Notes under the pieces: model-generated
Told to the model about the DNA's origin: nothing
The model's input: the letters and a program-made list of their open reading frames with translations, nothing else
Databases searched by the model: none
From: Flavobacterium aquaticum
Lineage (GTDB): Bacteria > Bacteroidota > Bacteroidia > Flavobacteriales > Flavobacteriaceae
Assembly: GCF_003259835.1 (NCBI RefSeq)
Contig: NZ_QLMI01000002.1
Location: forward strand, 310,001-374,000
Direction: 5' to 3'
Length of the DNA: 64,000 nucleotides
Translations under genes and position numbers: made by a program
In this document: positions 33,138 through 42,211 of the stretch, piece by piece
Layout: each line of letters begins with the position of its first letter
Position numbering within the stretch: position 1 is the first letter of the stretch

Positions 33138-33168
33138 AAAATCCCTCTTTCTTGAGGGATTTTTTATT
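33138..33168 (+). terminator. Intrinsic terminator of the beta-helix lipoprotein gene
   Basis: AAAATCCCTC (33138-33147) pairs with GAGGGATTTT (33154-33163) around a 6-nt loop, with a T run. Confidence 0.88.
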
Positions 33169-33224
33169 TGGCATTGTATTTGCATTAAAAAAATAGTTAT
33201 CTTTACACTCAATATTAGTTTCGC

Positions 33225-33566
33225 ATGAAAAAAAAATACTTTTATACTATTTTTCTTTTTACGGTTTTGTTTTCTTTTAGCCTTCAGGCGCAAGAGAACA
33301 AATCTGCTATTGCAACTAAAACTCAAGAACCTACAATTGAGGGTTTAGCCATTTACCCAAATCCCGTAAACTCTGGAAAAATTTACATTACTACCAAATC
33401 GTCATTAGACAAAAAGGTGGAAATTTTTAATGTACTTGGGAAAAAAGTATTAGAAACGGTTATTACTTCAAAAGAAGTAAATGTAAGTAATCTTTCAGCT
33501 GGCGTTTACATCATCAAAATAAAAGAAGGTGATGCCACTGCTACAAGAAAATTAATTATCAACTAG
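33225..33566 (+). CDS. Stand-alone T9SS type A sorting domain protein
   Basis: The 113-residue protein consists of a signal peptide (SLQAQ, about residue 23), a linker of about 20 residues and a complete T9SS C-terminal sorting domain. That domain runs from LAIYPNPVNSGKIYI to GVYIIKIKEGDATATRKLIIN. There is no cargo domain. The sorting domain closely resembles that of the lamin-tail protein encoded next, including the TATRKL(I/V)I ending. It may be a decayed exoprotein gene or a real small secreted protein. Confidence 0.8.
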   Translation: MKKKYFYTIFLFTVLFSFSLQAQENKSAIATKTQEPTIEGLAIYPNPVNSGKIYITTKSSLDKKVEIFNVLGKKVLETVITSKEVNVSNLSAGVYIIKIKEGDATATRKLIIN

Positions 33567-33670
33567 TTAATATCTTATCAATCAAAAAATTAATTTAAAG
33601 TTAACATCTGATTTTGTCAGAAATTTTTAATTATTATTTATCTTTGTATTCAATTTTAATTCATATAAGC

Positions 33671-35407
33671 ATGAAAAAACTTTACTTTTTATCATTAACT
33701 TTATTAATGTCGTTTTTATCCTTCGGACAAGCTACTGATTTAATCATATCTGAGTATGCTGAAGGAACTTCTGGAAATAGTAAATACATTGAAATTTTTA
33801 ATGGAACTGGAGCTGACGTAGATTTAGCAGGTTACAGAATTTGGATGATTTCAAATGGAGGAACTTGGCCAGAATCATCTATAAATCTAACTGGTATTTT
33901 AGCAAACAACGATACTTATGTAATTGCTAACAATGCAACAGATGTACCTGGAGCTGATTTATATAACGGAACAGTTACTTGGAATGGTGACGATGCTGTA
34001 GGTTTAGCTAAAGACATTTCAACTGTTTGGACACTTATCGATGCTGTAGGTACTGATGGAACTGATCCAGGAACTGGATGGAATGTTGCTGGTATTACTA
34101 ACGCAACTGCGAACAATAAATTAATAAGAAAAGCTACCGTTTGTTCTCCAAATACAAATTGGACAGCAAGTGCAGGAACTGATGCCGCAAGTTCAGAATG
34201 GGAAGTTTCAGCTTATGCAACTGGAGCTGCTGTAAATGGTCACACAAATTCATGTTCTACGGACCCAACTTTAAACATTACTTCACCAATAAACGCAACA
34301 ATTTTCAACCCAAACACTACAAATGTTAATGTTGTTTTATCTGTTAATAATTTCAATGTAGCTAACGGAACAGGTGATGGACACATTCACTATACTGTTA
34401 ATGGTGGAGGAGTAGTAATGAAATATGACACTGACCCAATTGCAATTCCTGTTGTAGCTGGAAATTCATATTCTGTTTTTGTTGAATTAGTAGACAATTC
34501 ACACCAACCTATTATTCCTGCTGTAAATGCTACAGTAACATTTGAAGTAGCTTCTTTAAATGTAGTAACAGACTTAGCTGCCTTAAGAGCAGATGTAATT
34601 GCAAATGGCGCTGGAAAATACTATCAAGTATCTAGCAATCCTGTTATTACTTACGCAAGATCTTCTACATATAGAAATCAAAAATACATTCAAGATGCTA
34701 CAGCTGGTATTTTAATTGATGATGTTCCTGGAACAATTTCTACTCCAATGGTAGCAGGTGATGCAATTTCTGGATTAAAAGGTCAAGCTTCTTTATTTAG
34801 TGGTGTACTTCAACTTTTACCATTAGAAAATGCAACTGTTGCTTCTTCAGGAAACGTTGTTACTCCTCAAGTTGTTACTGCAGCTGACATTGTTGCTAAT
34901 GTTGAAACTTATGAAAGTGAATTAGTTCAAATTAACAATGCAACTTTCACAACTGCTGATGGTACAATTACTTTTGCCGCAAGTACAAATTACAACTTAA
35001 ACGATGGTTCTGATATTGCTTTTAGATCTTTATTTGCAGAAGCAGATTACATTGGACAAGTTGTTCCTCAGGGAGCTGCTAACAGAGTAGTTTTAGTTGC
35101 AGAATTCAATGGAACTCCTCAAGTAGTTTCTCGTTCATTAGCTGATGTAACATTATCTTCATCTTCTTTTGATGCAATCGAAGGCTTAACAATGTATCCA
35201 AACCCATTAAAAGGAAATACACTTTACTTAACTTCAACTGCTAATGCTAGTATGTCAGTTCAAATTTTTGATGTATTAGGAAAGGAAGTTGTAAAATCTA
35301 ATGTAATGAACAACTCAGTAAATATCTCTGGATTAAACGCTGGTATTTACATTGTAAAAGTTACTGAAGAAGGTAAAACTGCTACAAGAAAATTAGTTAT
35401 CCAATAA
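33671..35407 (+). CDS. Secreted lamin-tail domain protein with T9SS sorting domain
   Basis: The 578-residue exoprotein has a signal peptide (SFGQ, about residue 19) and a lamin-tail domain (LIISEYAEGTSGNSKYIEIFN, about 23-150). A beta-sandwich region (about 210-310) and a DUF5689-like or OB-like region (about 315-490) follow. The T9SS type A sorting domain starts at LTMYPNPLKGNTLYL. Lamin-tail proteins of Bacteroidota often accompany secreted nucleases or phosphatases, consistent with the phosphate theme of the locus. I start it at the ATG at 33671, next to the signal peptide; a -7 box TATCTTTG (33639-33646) supports this over the upstream start at 33614. Confidence 0.82.
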   Translation: MKKLYFLSLTLLMSFLSFGQATDLIISEYAEGTSGNSKYIEIFNGTGADVDLAGYRIWMISNGGTWPESSINLTGILANNDTYVIANNATDVPGADLYNGTVTWNGDDAVGLAKDISTVWTLIDAVGTDGTDPGTGWNVAGITNATANNKLIRKATVCSPNTNWTASAGTDAASSEWEVSAYATGAAVNGHTNSCSTDPTLNITSPINATIFNPNTTNVNVVLSVNNFNVANGTGDGHIHYTVNGGGVVMKYDTDPIAIPVVAGNSYSVFVELVDNSHQPIIPAVNATVTFEVASLNVVTDLAALRADVIANGAGKYYQVSSNPVITYARSSTYRNQKYIQDATAGILIDDVPGTISTPMVAGDAISGLKGQASLFSGVLQLLPLENATVASSGNVVTPQVVTAADIVANVETYESELVQINNATFTTADGTITFAASTNYNLNDGSDIAFRSLFAEADYIGQVVPQGAANRVVLVAEFNGTPQVVSRSLADVTLSSSSFDAIEGLTMYPNPLKGNTLYLTSTANASMSVQIFDVLGKEVVKSNVMNNSVNISGLNAGIYIVKVTEEGKTATRKLVIQ

Positions 35408-35445
35408 TTTAGATTTCTAATCAAGTTAAGAATAACAAAATAGAG

Positions 35446-35475
35446 AAAAGCATCAACGAAAGTTGGTGCTTTTTT
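35446..35475 (+). terminator. Intrinsic terminator of the lamin-tail gene
   Basis: AAAAGCATCAAC (35446-35457) pairs with GTTGGTGCTTTT (35462-35473, one wobble) around a GAAA tetraloop. Confidence 0.88.
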
Positions 35476-35508
35476 ATTTAAGACAAATTTGTTTCCTATT
35501 TTTGCAGC

Positions 35509-36489
35509 ATGATTTCACAAGAAGACATTTTCCAAATTGGCTCTAAAAAAGAATTTGAAAAAATTACTTTAAAAGTATTTCGTCATCAGTACGATAACAA
35601 TTTGGTGTACCAACAATTCTGCAACTTCTTAAAGAAAGATAAAACTAATGTGAAATCATTAACCGAAATCCCTTTTTTACCGATTCAGTTTTTTAAAAGC
35701 CATACCGTTTTAAGTTCGTCTGAACCGATTCAACAAACCTTTACGAGTAGTGGCACAACAGGAATGCAAACTAGTAAACACTTAGTTACCGATGTAAGTT
35801 GGTACGAAATGAGTTATCGTTTAGGGTTTTCAGAATTCTATGGAAATATTGAAGATTATTGTGTTTTAGCCTTGCTTCCGTCCTATTTAGAACGCGAAGG
35901 TTCATCATTGATTTACATGGTGGAAGATTTAATCCAAAGCAGCAATCATGAAGATTCTGGGTTTTATTTGAATAACTACGACGAATTAATTTCTAAACTA
36001 ATCGAGTTAGATAATTCAGGTCAAAATGTAATTTTAATTGGAGTTACTTATGCTTTATTGGATTTAATTGAGAAACAAAATTTCCAATTAAAAAACACCA
36101 TCATTATGGAAACCGGTGGTATGAAAGGCAAACGCAAAGAAATGATTCGTGAAGAGTTGCACACTATTTTATGCAACGGATTTGGAGTTTCTAAAATTCA
36201 CTCCGAATATGGTATGACGGAATTACTTTCGCAAGCGTATTCTCTTGGTGATGGTGTTTTCGAATGTCCGCCTTGGATGCAAATTTTAGTTCGTGATACT
36301 GAAGATGCTTTAACTTATGTTTCCGAAGGAAAAACTGGCGGAATTAATGTTATTGATTTGGCTAACATCAATTCGTGTTCGTTTATTGCTACGCAAGATT
36401 TGGGAAAAAAATATCCCAACCATTCTTTCGAAGTGTTGGGACGTTTTGACAATTCTGATATTCGTGGTTGTAACCTGATGATTGTTTAA
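35509..36489 (+). CDS. LuxE-like acyl-protein synthetase/acyl-activating enzyme
   Basis: The 326-residue protein has the adenylate-forming signature TSSGTTG (about 81-87) and a HSEYGMTELLSQAYS segment near 232, equivalent to the YGxTE motif. It also has the FLPIQFFKSH stretch typical of LuxE acyl-protein synthetases. Such enzymes activate a fatty acid with ATP. No luxC or luxD gene is adjacent. Its 3' end faces tyrS across a 52-bp gap of repeated words. Confidence 0.78.
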   Translation: MISQEDIFQIGSKKEFEKITLKVFRHQYDNNLVYQQFCNFLKKDKTNVKSLTEIPFLPIQFFKSHTVLSSSEPIQQTFTSSGTTGMQTSKHLVTDVSWYEMSYRLGFSEFYGNIEDYCVLALLPSYLEREGSSLIYMVEDLIQSSNHEDSGFYLNNYDELISKLIELDNSGQNVILIGVTYALLDLIEKQNFQLKNTIIMETGGMKGKRKEMIREELHTILCNGFGVSKIHSEYGMTELLSQAYSLGDGVFECPPWMQILVRDTEDALTYVSEGKTGGINVIDLANINSCSFIATQDLGKKYPNHSFEVLGRFDNSDIRGCNLMIV

Positions 36490-36547
36490 GTGTTAAACTG
36501 TTGATTTGTTTAATCGATTCTACAACTTAACAATTTAACGATTAAAC
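36490..36547. repeat. Word-repeat gap with inverted repeat between convergent genes
   Basis: The gap is built from GTTAAAC, TTAACAATTTAACGATTAAAC-like words. GTTTAATCG (36508-36516) and CGATTAAAC (36539-36547) are perfect inverted copies and may end transcripts from both sides. The right arm overlaps the last codons of tyrS. Confidence 0.5.
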
Positions 36548-37831
36548 AATTTTTATCACGTAATAATTTTTCTTTCCTTTTTGCAATAACAAGAATTGAT
36601 TGTTGATTAAATCCTCTTTAGTAATGATTTTATCTTCAGCAACTTTTTCTTTATTCAAAGAAATTGAGTTTTGTTTCAATTCTCTACGCGCATCACTATT
36701 AGAAGCTAAGAAGTTGGTTTTTGCTGCTAAAGCTGCAATCATATCCAAACCTGCATTCAAATCCTCCATAGAAATCTCCGCTTGAGGAACACCATCAAAC
36801 ACTTCTAAAAACGTTTTTTCATCTAATTTTTTCAACTCATCCATTGACGGACTAAAAAAAGCATTTGAAGCTGCTATTGCATTTTCTAAATCTGCTGCAG
36901 AATGAACCATTACGGTAATTTCTTCAGCCAAACGTTTTTGCAACGCTCTTAAATGAGGCGCTTCGTTATGTTCTGCGATTAACTTTTCAATCGTTTCTTT
37001 GTCTAAGAACGTGAAAATCTTAATGTATTTTTCAGCATCAACATCAGACGTATTTAACCAGTATTGGTAAAATTTGTAAGGCGAAGTTCTTTCGGCATCT
37101 AACCAAATATTTCCCCCTTCTGATTTACCGAATTTCGTTCCATCCGCTTTTGTAATCAACGGACAAGTTAACGCATACGCTTTACCTGATTCAATTCTAC
37201 GAACTAATTCTGTTCCGGTTGTAATATTTCCCCATTGGTCACTTCCACCCATTTGTAATGTACATTTTTTTGCACGGTATAAATGTAAAAAGTCGTAACC
37301 TTGTACTAATTGGTAGGTAAACTCCGTAAATGACATTCCTTCTGAAGTTTCTCCAGTCAAACGTTTTTTAACCGAATCTTTCGCCATCATGTAATTCACG
37401 GTAATGTGTTTTCCAACATCACGAATGAAATCTAAGAAAGAAAATTCTTTCATCCAATCGTAGTTGTTTACCAATTCAGCAGCGTTTGCTTCCGCTGAAG
37501 TAAAATCTAAAAAGCGAGCCAATTGTCTTTTAATCGCTTCTTGATTGTGACGTAAAGTAGCTTCGTCTAATAAATTTCTTTCATTAGATTTTCCAGATGG
37601 ATCACCAATCATTCCGGTTGCTCCACCTACAAGCGCTAACGGTTTATGTCCACTCAATTGGAAATGTCTCAACAACATCACACCCACTAAATGCCCTATA
37701 TGCAATGAATCGGCGGTTGGATCAATACCCACATACGCCACACGCATCTGCTCCATCAAATGTTCTTCTGTGCCTGGCATTACGTCGTGGAGCATTCCTC
37801 TCCAAGTCACTTCTTCAATAAAATTTTTCAT
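36542..37831 (-). CDS. tyrS: Tyrosyl-tRNA synthetase
   Basis: This 429-residue class I synthetase charges tRNA-Tyr. The HIGH motif appears as HIGH in SLHIGHLVG, the KMSKS loop as KFGKS, and the tyrosine pocket has [10 protein letters not shown]-terminal S4-like domain (about 360-429, ending [20 protein letters not shown] in part) completes the usual TyrS layout. It is transcribed alone. Confidence 0.97.
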   Translation of the reverse strand: MKNFIEEVTWRGMLHDVMPGTEEHLMEQMRVAYVGIDPTADSLHIGHLVGVMLLRHFQLSGHKPLALVGGATGMIGDPSGKSNERNLLDEATLRHNQEAIKRQLARFLDFTSAEANAAELVNNYDWMKEFSFLDFIRDVGKHITVNYMMAKDSVKKRLTGETSEGMSFTEFTYQLVQGYDFLHLYRAKKCTLQMGGSDQWGNITTGTELVRRIESGKAYALTCPLITKADGTKFGKSEGGNIWLDAERTSPYKFYQYWLNTSDVDAEKYIKIFTFLDKETIEKLIAEHNEAPHLRALQKRLAEEITVMVHSAADLENAIAASNAFFSPSMDELKKLDEKTFLEVFDGVPQAEISMEDLNAGLDMIAALAAKTNFLASNSDARRELKQNSISLNKEKVAEDKIITKEDLINNQFLLLQKGKKNYYVIKIV

Positions 37832-37859
37832 GATTTTAAAATAATTTGGGCAAAGATAG

Positions 37860-37990
37860 TTTTTAGTTTAAAAGTTTAAAAGTTTTATTCAAAATTCAAG
37901 GGCAATTTCAAGTTCAATTTCAAATGCAAAAATCAATACTAAAGTCAAGTCTATTTTCTAACTTCTAATATCTATATTCTATCTTCTCAA
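37860..37990. repeat. Intergenic short-word repeats between tyrS and the SDR gene
   Basis: Three runs follow each other: TTTAAAAG words (37866-37883), TTCAAGTTCAATTTCAAATG-like words (37889-37950), and TAACTTCTAATATCTATATTCTATCTTCT-type words (37958-37987). No ORF or hairpin is seen. A -7-like TATCTTTA lies near 38000, before the next gene. Confidence 0.55.
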
Positions 37991-38009
37991 AAAATAGTAT
38001 CTTTACAAC

Positions 38010-38996
38010 ATGATTTTAGTCACAGGAGCAACAGGTTTAGTAGGTTCGCATTTATTGGTTAAACTTCTTCAAGAAAATGAGGAAGTAAAAGCGTTATTTC
38101 GTTCGGAAAAACAGATTGAAAAAGTAAAGAATGTTTTTGCTTTTCATCATCAAACCGCTCTTTTTGATAAAATCAATTGGGTAAAAGGCGATATCATCAA
38201 CATTCCTTCGTTAGAGATTGCTTTTGAAAATGTCACTCATGTATATCATTGTGCTGCTTTGATTTCGTTTGACCCAAATAACGAAGACGAACTTCGAAAA
38301 ATCAACATCGAAGGAACTGCGAACGTAGTGAATTGTTGTATCGATTTTGGCATCAAAAAACTTTGCCATGTGAGTTCGATTGCCGCTTTAGGAAACCCAA
38401 AAGAACACGAAACTACCATCTCAGAGGAAACCGAATGGAATCCGGAAGAATTACACAGTGATTACGCGATTACAAAATACGGCGCTGAAATGGAAGTTTG
38501 GCGTGGACATCAAGAAGGCTTAGAAGTTGTTATTGTAAATCCGGGTGTGATTTTTGGTTATGGTTTTCCGAAAAAAGGAAGCGATGTAATTATTCAATCC
38601 GTTAAAAAAGGATTATCATTTTATACCAAAGGTAACATTGGAATTGTTTCTGTTGAAGATGTAACAAAATGCATGATTCAACTTATGAAAAGTTCAATAA
38701 ATGGCGAACGTTATACTTTAGTTGGTGAAAATATTTCGACGAAAATTTTACTTGATTTTATTGCGGAGGAATTGAAAGTAAAAAAACCTTCCATTGAAGC
38801 ATCAAAATGGATGACTTCTATTGCTTGGCGAATGGATTGGTTGATTTCAAAATTACTAAATCGTAAAAGAAAATTAGCTAGAAGTATTGCAACTTCATCA
38901 CATGCTACAACCACTTTTGACACATCAAAAATTAAAAAAGAACTTAATTTTACTTTTCAAAAGAAAGAAAGCTATTTAAAAGCTATTCTACAGTAG
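38010..38996 (+). CDS. NAD-dependent epimerase/dehydratase (extended SDR)
   Basis: The 328-residue Rossmann enzyme begins ILVTGATGLVGSHL (GxxGxxG, 6-12) and has the SDR active site HVSSIAALG with YAITK (Tyr-x-x-x-Lys, about 152-156). The NPGVIFG strand follows. It resembles dihydroflavonol reductase/3-beta-hydroxysteroid dehydrogenase-like SDRs. The substrate is unknown. Its last 14 bp overlap the convergent DUF4296 gene. Confidence 0.82.
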   Translation: MILVTGATGLVGSHLLVKLLQENEEVKALFRSEKQIEKVKNVFAFHHQTALFDKINWVKGDIINIPSLEIAFENVTHVYHCAALISFDPNNEDELRKINIEGTANVVNCCIDFGIKKLCHVSSIAALGNPKEHETTISEETEWNPEELHSDYAITKYGAEMEVWRGHQEGLEVVIVNPGVIFGYGFPKKGSDVIIQSVKKGLSFYTKGNIGIVSVEDVTKCMIQLMKSSINGERYTLVGENISTKILLDFIAEELKVKKPSIEASKWMTSIAWRMDWLISKLLNRKRKLARSIATSSHATTTFDTSKIKKELNFTFQKKESYLKAILQ

Positions 38997-39363
38997 GATT
39001 TGACATCCCTACATTGGTTTGATTATTCGAATTTAGACTATCTGCTTTGTTTTCTCCCTCTAATCTTTCCAATACTTTTTTGTAGAGCTTTTTATACTTT
39101 CTAGCATCACCAGCATAATACAATTGATTTTGACGATATGTAGTACTATCAATCTTGTATTTATCAAAAATATATTGATCCATTTTAATATTATTCTCTA
39201 TCAACTTATTTGGCATTGAACCATCTGTAGCTTGAAGAATTGAAATATCATAAATAATATCAACCATGGTTTCCTCATCAAGCAAATTATCTGGTTTTGG
39301 AACAGGATTTTTTGAACAAGAAGCCACAAATAAAGCAACGAATAAGAATAGTAACTGTTTCAT
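38983..39363 (-). CDS. DUF4296 lipoprotein
   Basis: The 126-residue protein has a lipobox (VASC, Cys-16) and the DUF4296 pattern: PDNLLDEETMVDIIYDISILQA, then DQYIFDKYKIDSTTYRQNQLYY (in part). The C-terminus is polar. It is a Bacteroidota family of unknown function. It is coupled to pyrC by a one-base overlap and closes the glycosyltransferase-pyrC-DUF4296 operon. Confidence 0.85.
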   Translation of the reverse strand: MKQLLFLFVALFVASCSKNPVPKPDNLLDEETMVDIIYDISILQATDGSMPNKLIENNIKMDQYIFDKYKIDSTTYRQNQLYYAGDARKYKKLYKKVLERLEGENKADSLNSNNQTNVGMSNPTVE

Positions 39364-40709
39364 TATATTTCTCTTTCAAATAATAATCGTTGGCCTACTT
39401 TTAAATCTTTTACTTTACCATTATGATAAACTAATTTTCCATTAACAAAAGTATGCGTTACTCTAGATTTAAAGTTATATCCTTCAAAAGGCGACCAACC
39501 ACATTTATATAAAATATTTTCTTTTTTTACATTCCAAGGTAAATAAGCATTTACAATGGCAATATCGGCATAATATCCTTCCTTAATAAATCCTCGTTTT
39601 TCGATTTTGAAAATCTTTGCCGGATTGTGACACATTTTTTCTACAATCTTTTCTACCGAAATTTTTCCTTGATGATGCGCTTCAAACATAGCTACAACAG
39701 CATGCTGAACTAATGGTCCACCAGAAGGACAAGTCATATATGGATTGATTTTTTCTTCTAATGTATGAGGAGCATGATCAGTTGCAATCACATCAATTCT
39801 GTCATCTAATAACGCTTTCCATAACGCGTCTTTATCTTCTTGTGTTTTTACAGCTGGATTCCATTTGATTAATGAGCCTTTCGTTTCATAATCAGCATCG
39901 GTAAACCATAAATGATGCACACAAACTTCGGCAGTAATTTGTTTTTGTTCTAACGGAATTTTATTGGTAAACAATTCCATTTCTTTTGCAGTTGACAAGT
40001 GAAAAACATGTAAACGCGCACCTGTTTTCTTTGCTAATTCAATCGCTTTTGACGAAGACAAATAACAAGCTTCTGCACTTCTAATTAAGTGATGGTATTT
40101 CATTGGAATATCATCACCAAATTCTTCTTTATATTTTTGCGTATTGGCTTTTATAGTAGCTTCATCTTCACAATGAACCGCAATTAGCATTTTTGTTGAA
40201 GAGAAAATCTTTTCTAAAACTTCAGGATTATCTACCAACATATTTCCCGTTGAAGAACCTAAAAACAATTTGATTCCTGCAACATTTCTTGGATTTGTTT
40301 TTAAAACTTCCTCTAAATTATCGTTTGTACCTCCCATCATAAACGAATAATTCGCATACGATTTTTGAGAAGCAATTTGATATTTATCTTCTAAAAGTTC
40401 TTGGGTAACAGCATTTGGAACTGTATTTGGCTGCTCTATAAAAGAAGTTATTCCTCCAGCAACCGCTGCTCTACTTTCTGTTTCTATATTTCCTTTGTGC
40501 GTAAGCCCTGGCTCTCTAAAATGCACTTGATCGTCGATTGCTCCTGGCATTACGTAACTTCCTTCTGCATCAATAATAACACAGTCAGATGATTTTGGAC
40601 TTATTTTTTCGGCAATTTCTTTAATGAATTCATTCTCAATTAAAATATCACCTTCAAAAATAGCTCCTTCATTAACAATTTTGGCATTTCTAATTAAAAC
40701 AGTACTCAT
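39363..40709 (-). CDS. pyrC: Dihydroorotase
   Basis: The 448-residue amidohydrolase closes carbamoyl-aspartate to dihydroorotate in pyrimidine synthesis. Visible are the amidohydrolase entry MPGAIDDQVHFREPGLTHKG, the HLSTAKE and VCVHHL metal-ligand regions, and ATDHAPH with the catalytic Asp. The first metal motif, normally HxH, is Q-V-H (Gln-61, His-63). Both flanking junctions are one-base stop/start overlaps, with a glycosyltransferase upstream and DUF4296 downstream, so translation is coupled. Pairing with a glycosyltransferase has no obvious pathway reason. Confidence 0.92.
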   Translation of the reverse strand: MSTVLIRNAKIVNEGAIFEGDILIENEFIKEIAEKISPKSSDCVIIDAEGSYVMPGAIDDQVHFREPGLTHKGNIETESRAAVAGGITSFIEQPNTVPNAVTQELLEDKYQIASQKSYANYSFMMGGTNDNLEEVLKTNPRNVAGIKLFLGSSTGNMLVDNPEVLEKIFSSTKMLIAVHCEDEATIKANTQKYKEEFGDDIPMKYHHLIRSAEACYLSSSKAIELAKKTGARLHVFHLSTAKEMELFTNKIPLEQKQITAEVCVHHLWFTDADYETKGSLIKWNPAVKTQEDKDALWKALLDDRIDVIATDHAPHTLEEKINPYMTCPSGGPLVQHAVVAMFEAHHQGKISVEKIVEKMCHNPAKIFKIEKRGFIKEGYYADIAIVNAYLPWNVKKENILYKCGWSPFEGYNFKSRVTHTFVNGKLVYHNGKVKDLKVGQRLLFEREI

Positions 40710-41431
40710 TATAATCTATTAAATATTTTTCTTAACCTCAACATTATTACTCCTACTACGGCTTCGCGGATAATTCCTCCACTCATTTTTGATTGTCCTT
40801 TTGTTCTATCGGTAAAAATGATAGGAACTTCTACAATTTTAAAATTCTTTACAAAAGCACGATATTTCATTTCAATCTGAAACGCATAACCCACAAACTT
40901 TATTTGATCTAAGTTGATTGCTTCTAAAACTTGTCTTCTGTAACATTTGAATCCTGCGGTAGCATCAGCAATTTTCATGCCTGTTATCATTCGAACGTAA
41001 ACGGAAGCAAAATAAGATAGTAAAACACGACTCAAAGGCCAATTTACCACATTAACTCCGTTAGAATATCTAGAACCAATAGCAACATCCGCACCGTTTT
41101 CACAAGCAGCTAATAGTTTTTCTAAATCATTTGGATTGTGAGAAAAATCGGCATCCATTTCAAAAATATAGTCGTATCCGTGAGAAAGCGCCCATTTAAA
41201 ACCAGCCACATAAGCCGTACCCAAACCCGATTTTTTCATGCGTACTTTTAAATGCAATTGCGTAGGATATTCCTCTTGCATTTCTTTCACTTTTGTCGCT
41301 GTACCATCAGGAGAATTGTCATCTACAATTAAAACATGAAAAGAAGTAGGCAAAGACAAAACTGCCTTTACAATTGCTTCAATGTTTTCAATTTCGTTAA
41401 AAGTTGGAATTACAACAATACCCTGAGCCAT
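40709..41431 (-). CDS. Polyprenol monophosphomannose synthase-like glycosyltransferase
   Basis: The 240-residue GT2 enzyme has VIPTFNEIENI (7-17), the nucleotide-sugar site LIVDDNSPDGT and the metal site MDADFSHNP. A DATAGFKCYRR stretch follows, characteristic of dolichyl-/polyprenyl-phosphate mannose synthases. It has no C-terminal membrane domain. It probably transfers a sugar from a nucleotide to a polyprenyl phosphate at the inner membrane. It heads the operon with pyrC; a -7 box TATTTTTG (41461-41454) lies upstream. Confidence 0.88.
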   Translation of the reverse strand: MAQGIVVIPTFNEIENIEAIVKAVLSLPTSFHVLIVDDNSPDGTATKVKEMQEEYPTQLHLKVRMKKSGLGTAYVAGFKWALSHGYDYIFEMDADFSHNPNDLEKLLAACENGADVAIGSRYSNGVNVVNWPLSRVLLSYFASVYVRMITGMKIADATAGFKCYRRQVLEAINLDQIKFVGYAFQIEMKYRAFVKNFKIVEVPIIFTDRTKGQSKMSGGIIREAVVGVIMLRLRKIFNRL

Positions 41432-41522
41432 AAAAAATCTTGTATTTCAATTGCAAAAATAAGGTATTTCTACCTGACAATTCTTAATAATTTTATAATA
41501 ATGAAAGTGACACTATTTTTTG

Positions 41523-41530
41523 TAATTTTG
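41523..41530 (+). promoter_or_regulatory. -7 promoter box of the DUF4271-hemD genes
   Basis: TAATTTTG ends 7 nt before the ATG at 41538, so the transcript would have almost no leader. Confidence 0.45.
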
Positions 41531-41537
41531 CGCCAAT

Positions 41538-42203
41538 ATGTTAGCAATTCAATTACACGACAGAATCATCGAAAGCAAAGATTGGGCAACCCTTTTGTTT
41601 ATTATCTGCGTGGCTATAATTGCCATTAACAAAACCATATCATCGGTACGATTTAACGAGTTTGTTCGATTGGCTTATTCTGATAAATACACAAAAATTT
41701 ATCGCGATAGTAGTAACTTAATGAGCGGTTTTACGATTTCTATGTTTGTTTTGCAATTGATTTCGTTTTCTTTTTTTACTTTATTAGTATTAAATCAATT
41801 TGACAGAGCTGAAAAAACGGACTTAATTATTTACATTCAAATCTTTACTTTTTTGAGTGTTTTTATCCTCTCTAAATTCTTAATTGAGAAAATTATTGCA
41901 ACAGCATTTAAAATTGAAGAATTTAACGAACAATTTAACTTATTGAAAGTCAATTATAGAGCTTATTTTGGATTCATTTTATTACCAGTTAATATTATTT
42001 TATTCTACAATTCGTTTGATTCGGATTGGTTTTTTTGGACATTATTGATTACCCTAATCACTATAAACATCACTACTTACTTGGTTGCATTGAAATTATA
42101 TCAAAATTTACTATTACGTAAAATATTTTATTTTATTTTATATCTTTGCACCCTTGAAATAGCACCTTACTATTTTATTTATAATTGGTTTACAAAAAAT
42201 TAG
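41538..42203 (+). CDS. DUF4271 membrane protein
   Basis: The 221-residue protein has about six hydrophobic segments and the DUF4271 features: FNEFVRLAYSDKY near 40-52, a DWATLLF start and a YFILYLCTLEIAPYYFIY end. This Bacteroidota family is usually encoded directly before a uroporphyrinogen-III synthase-like gene, as here. The function is not known. The ATG is only 7 nt from the -7 box. Confidence 0.85.
   Translation: MLAIQLHDRIIESKDWATLLFIICVAIIAINKTISSVRFNEFVRLAYSDKYTKIYRDSSNLMSGFTISMFVLQLISFSFFTLLVLNQFDRAEKTDLIIYIQIFTFLSVFILSKFLIEKIIATAFKIEEFNEQFNLLKVNYRAYFGFILLPVNIILFYNSFDSDWFFWTLLITLITINITTYLVALKLYQNLLLRKIFYFILYLCTLEIAPYYFIYNWFTKN
42141..42148 (+). promoter_or_regulatory. Possible internal promoter box for hemD
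   Basis: TATCTTTG lies inside the 3' part of the DUF4271 gene, 64 bp before the hemD ATG, with the typical GCACC following. No -33 TTTG is visible. Confidence 0.35.
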
Positions 42204-42211
42204 AGAGAAAT

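Noticed and set aside
33614..33670. Longer N-terminus of the lamin-tail protein
   Set aside because: The signal peptide begins at the ATG at 33671, and the -7 box at 33639 would lie inside the longer form.
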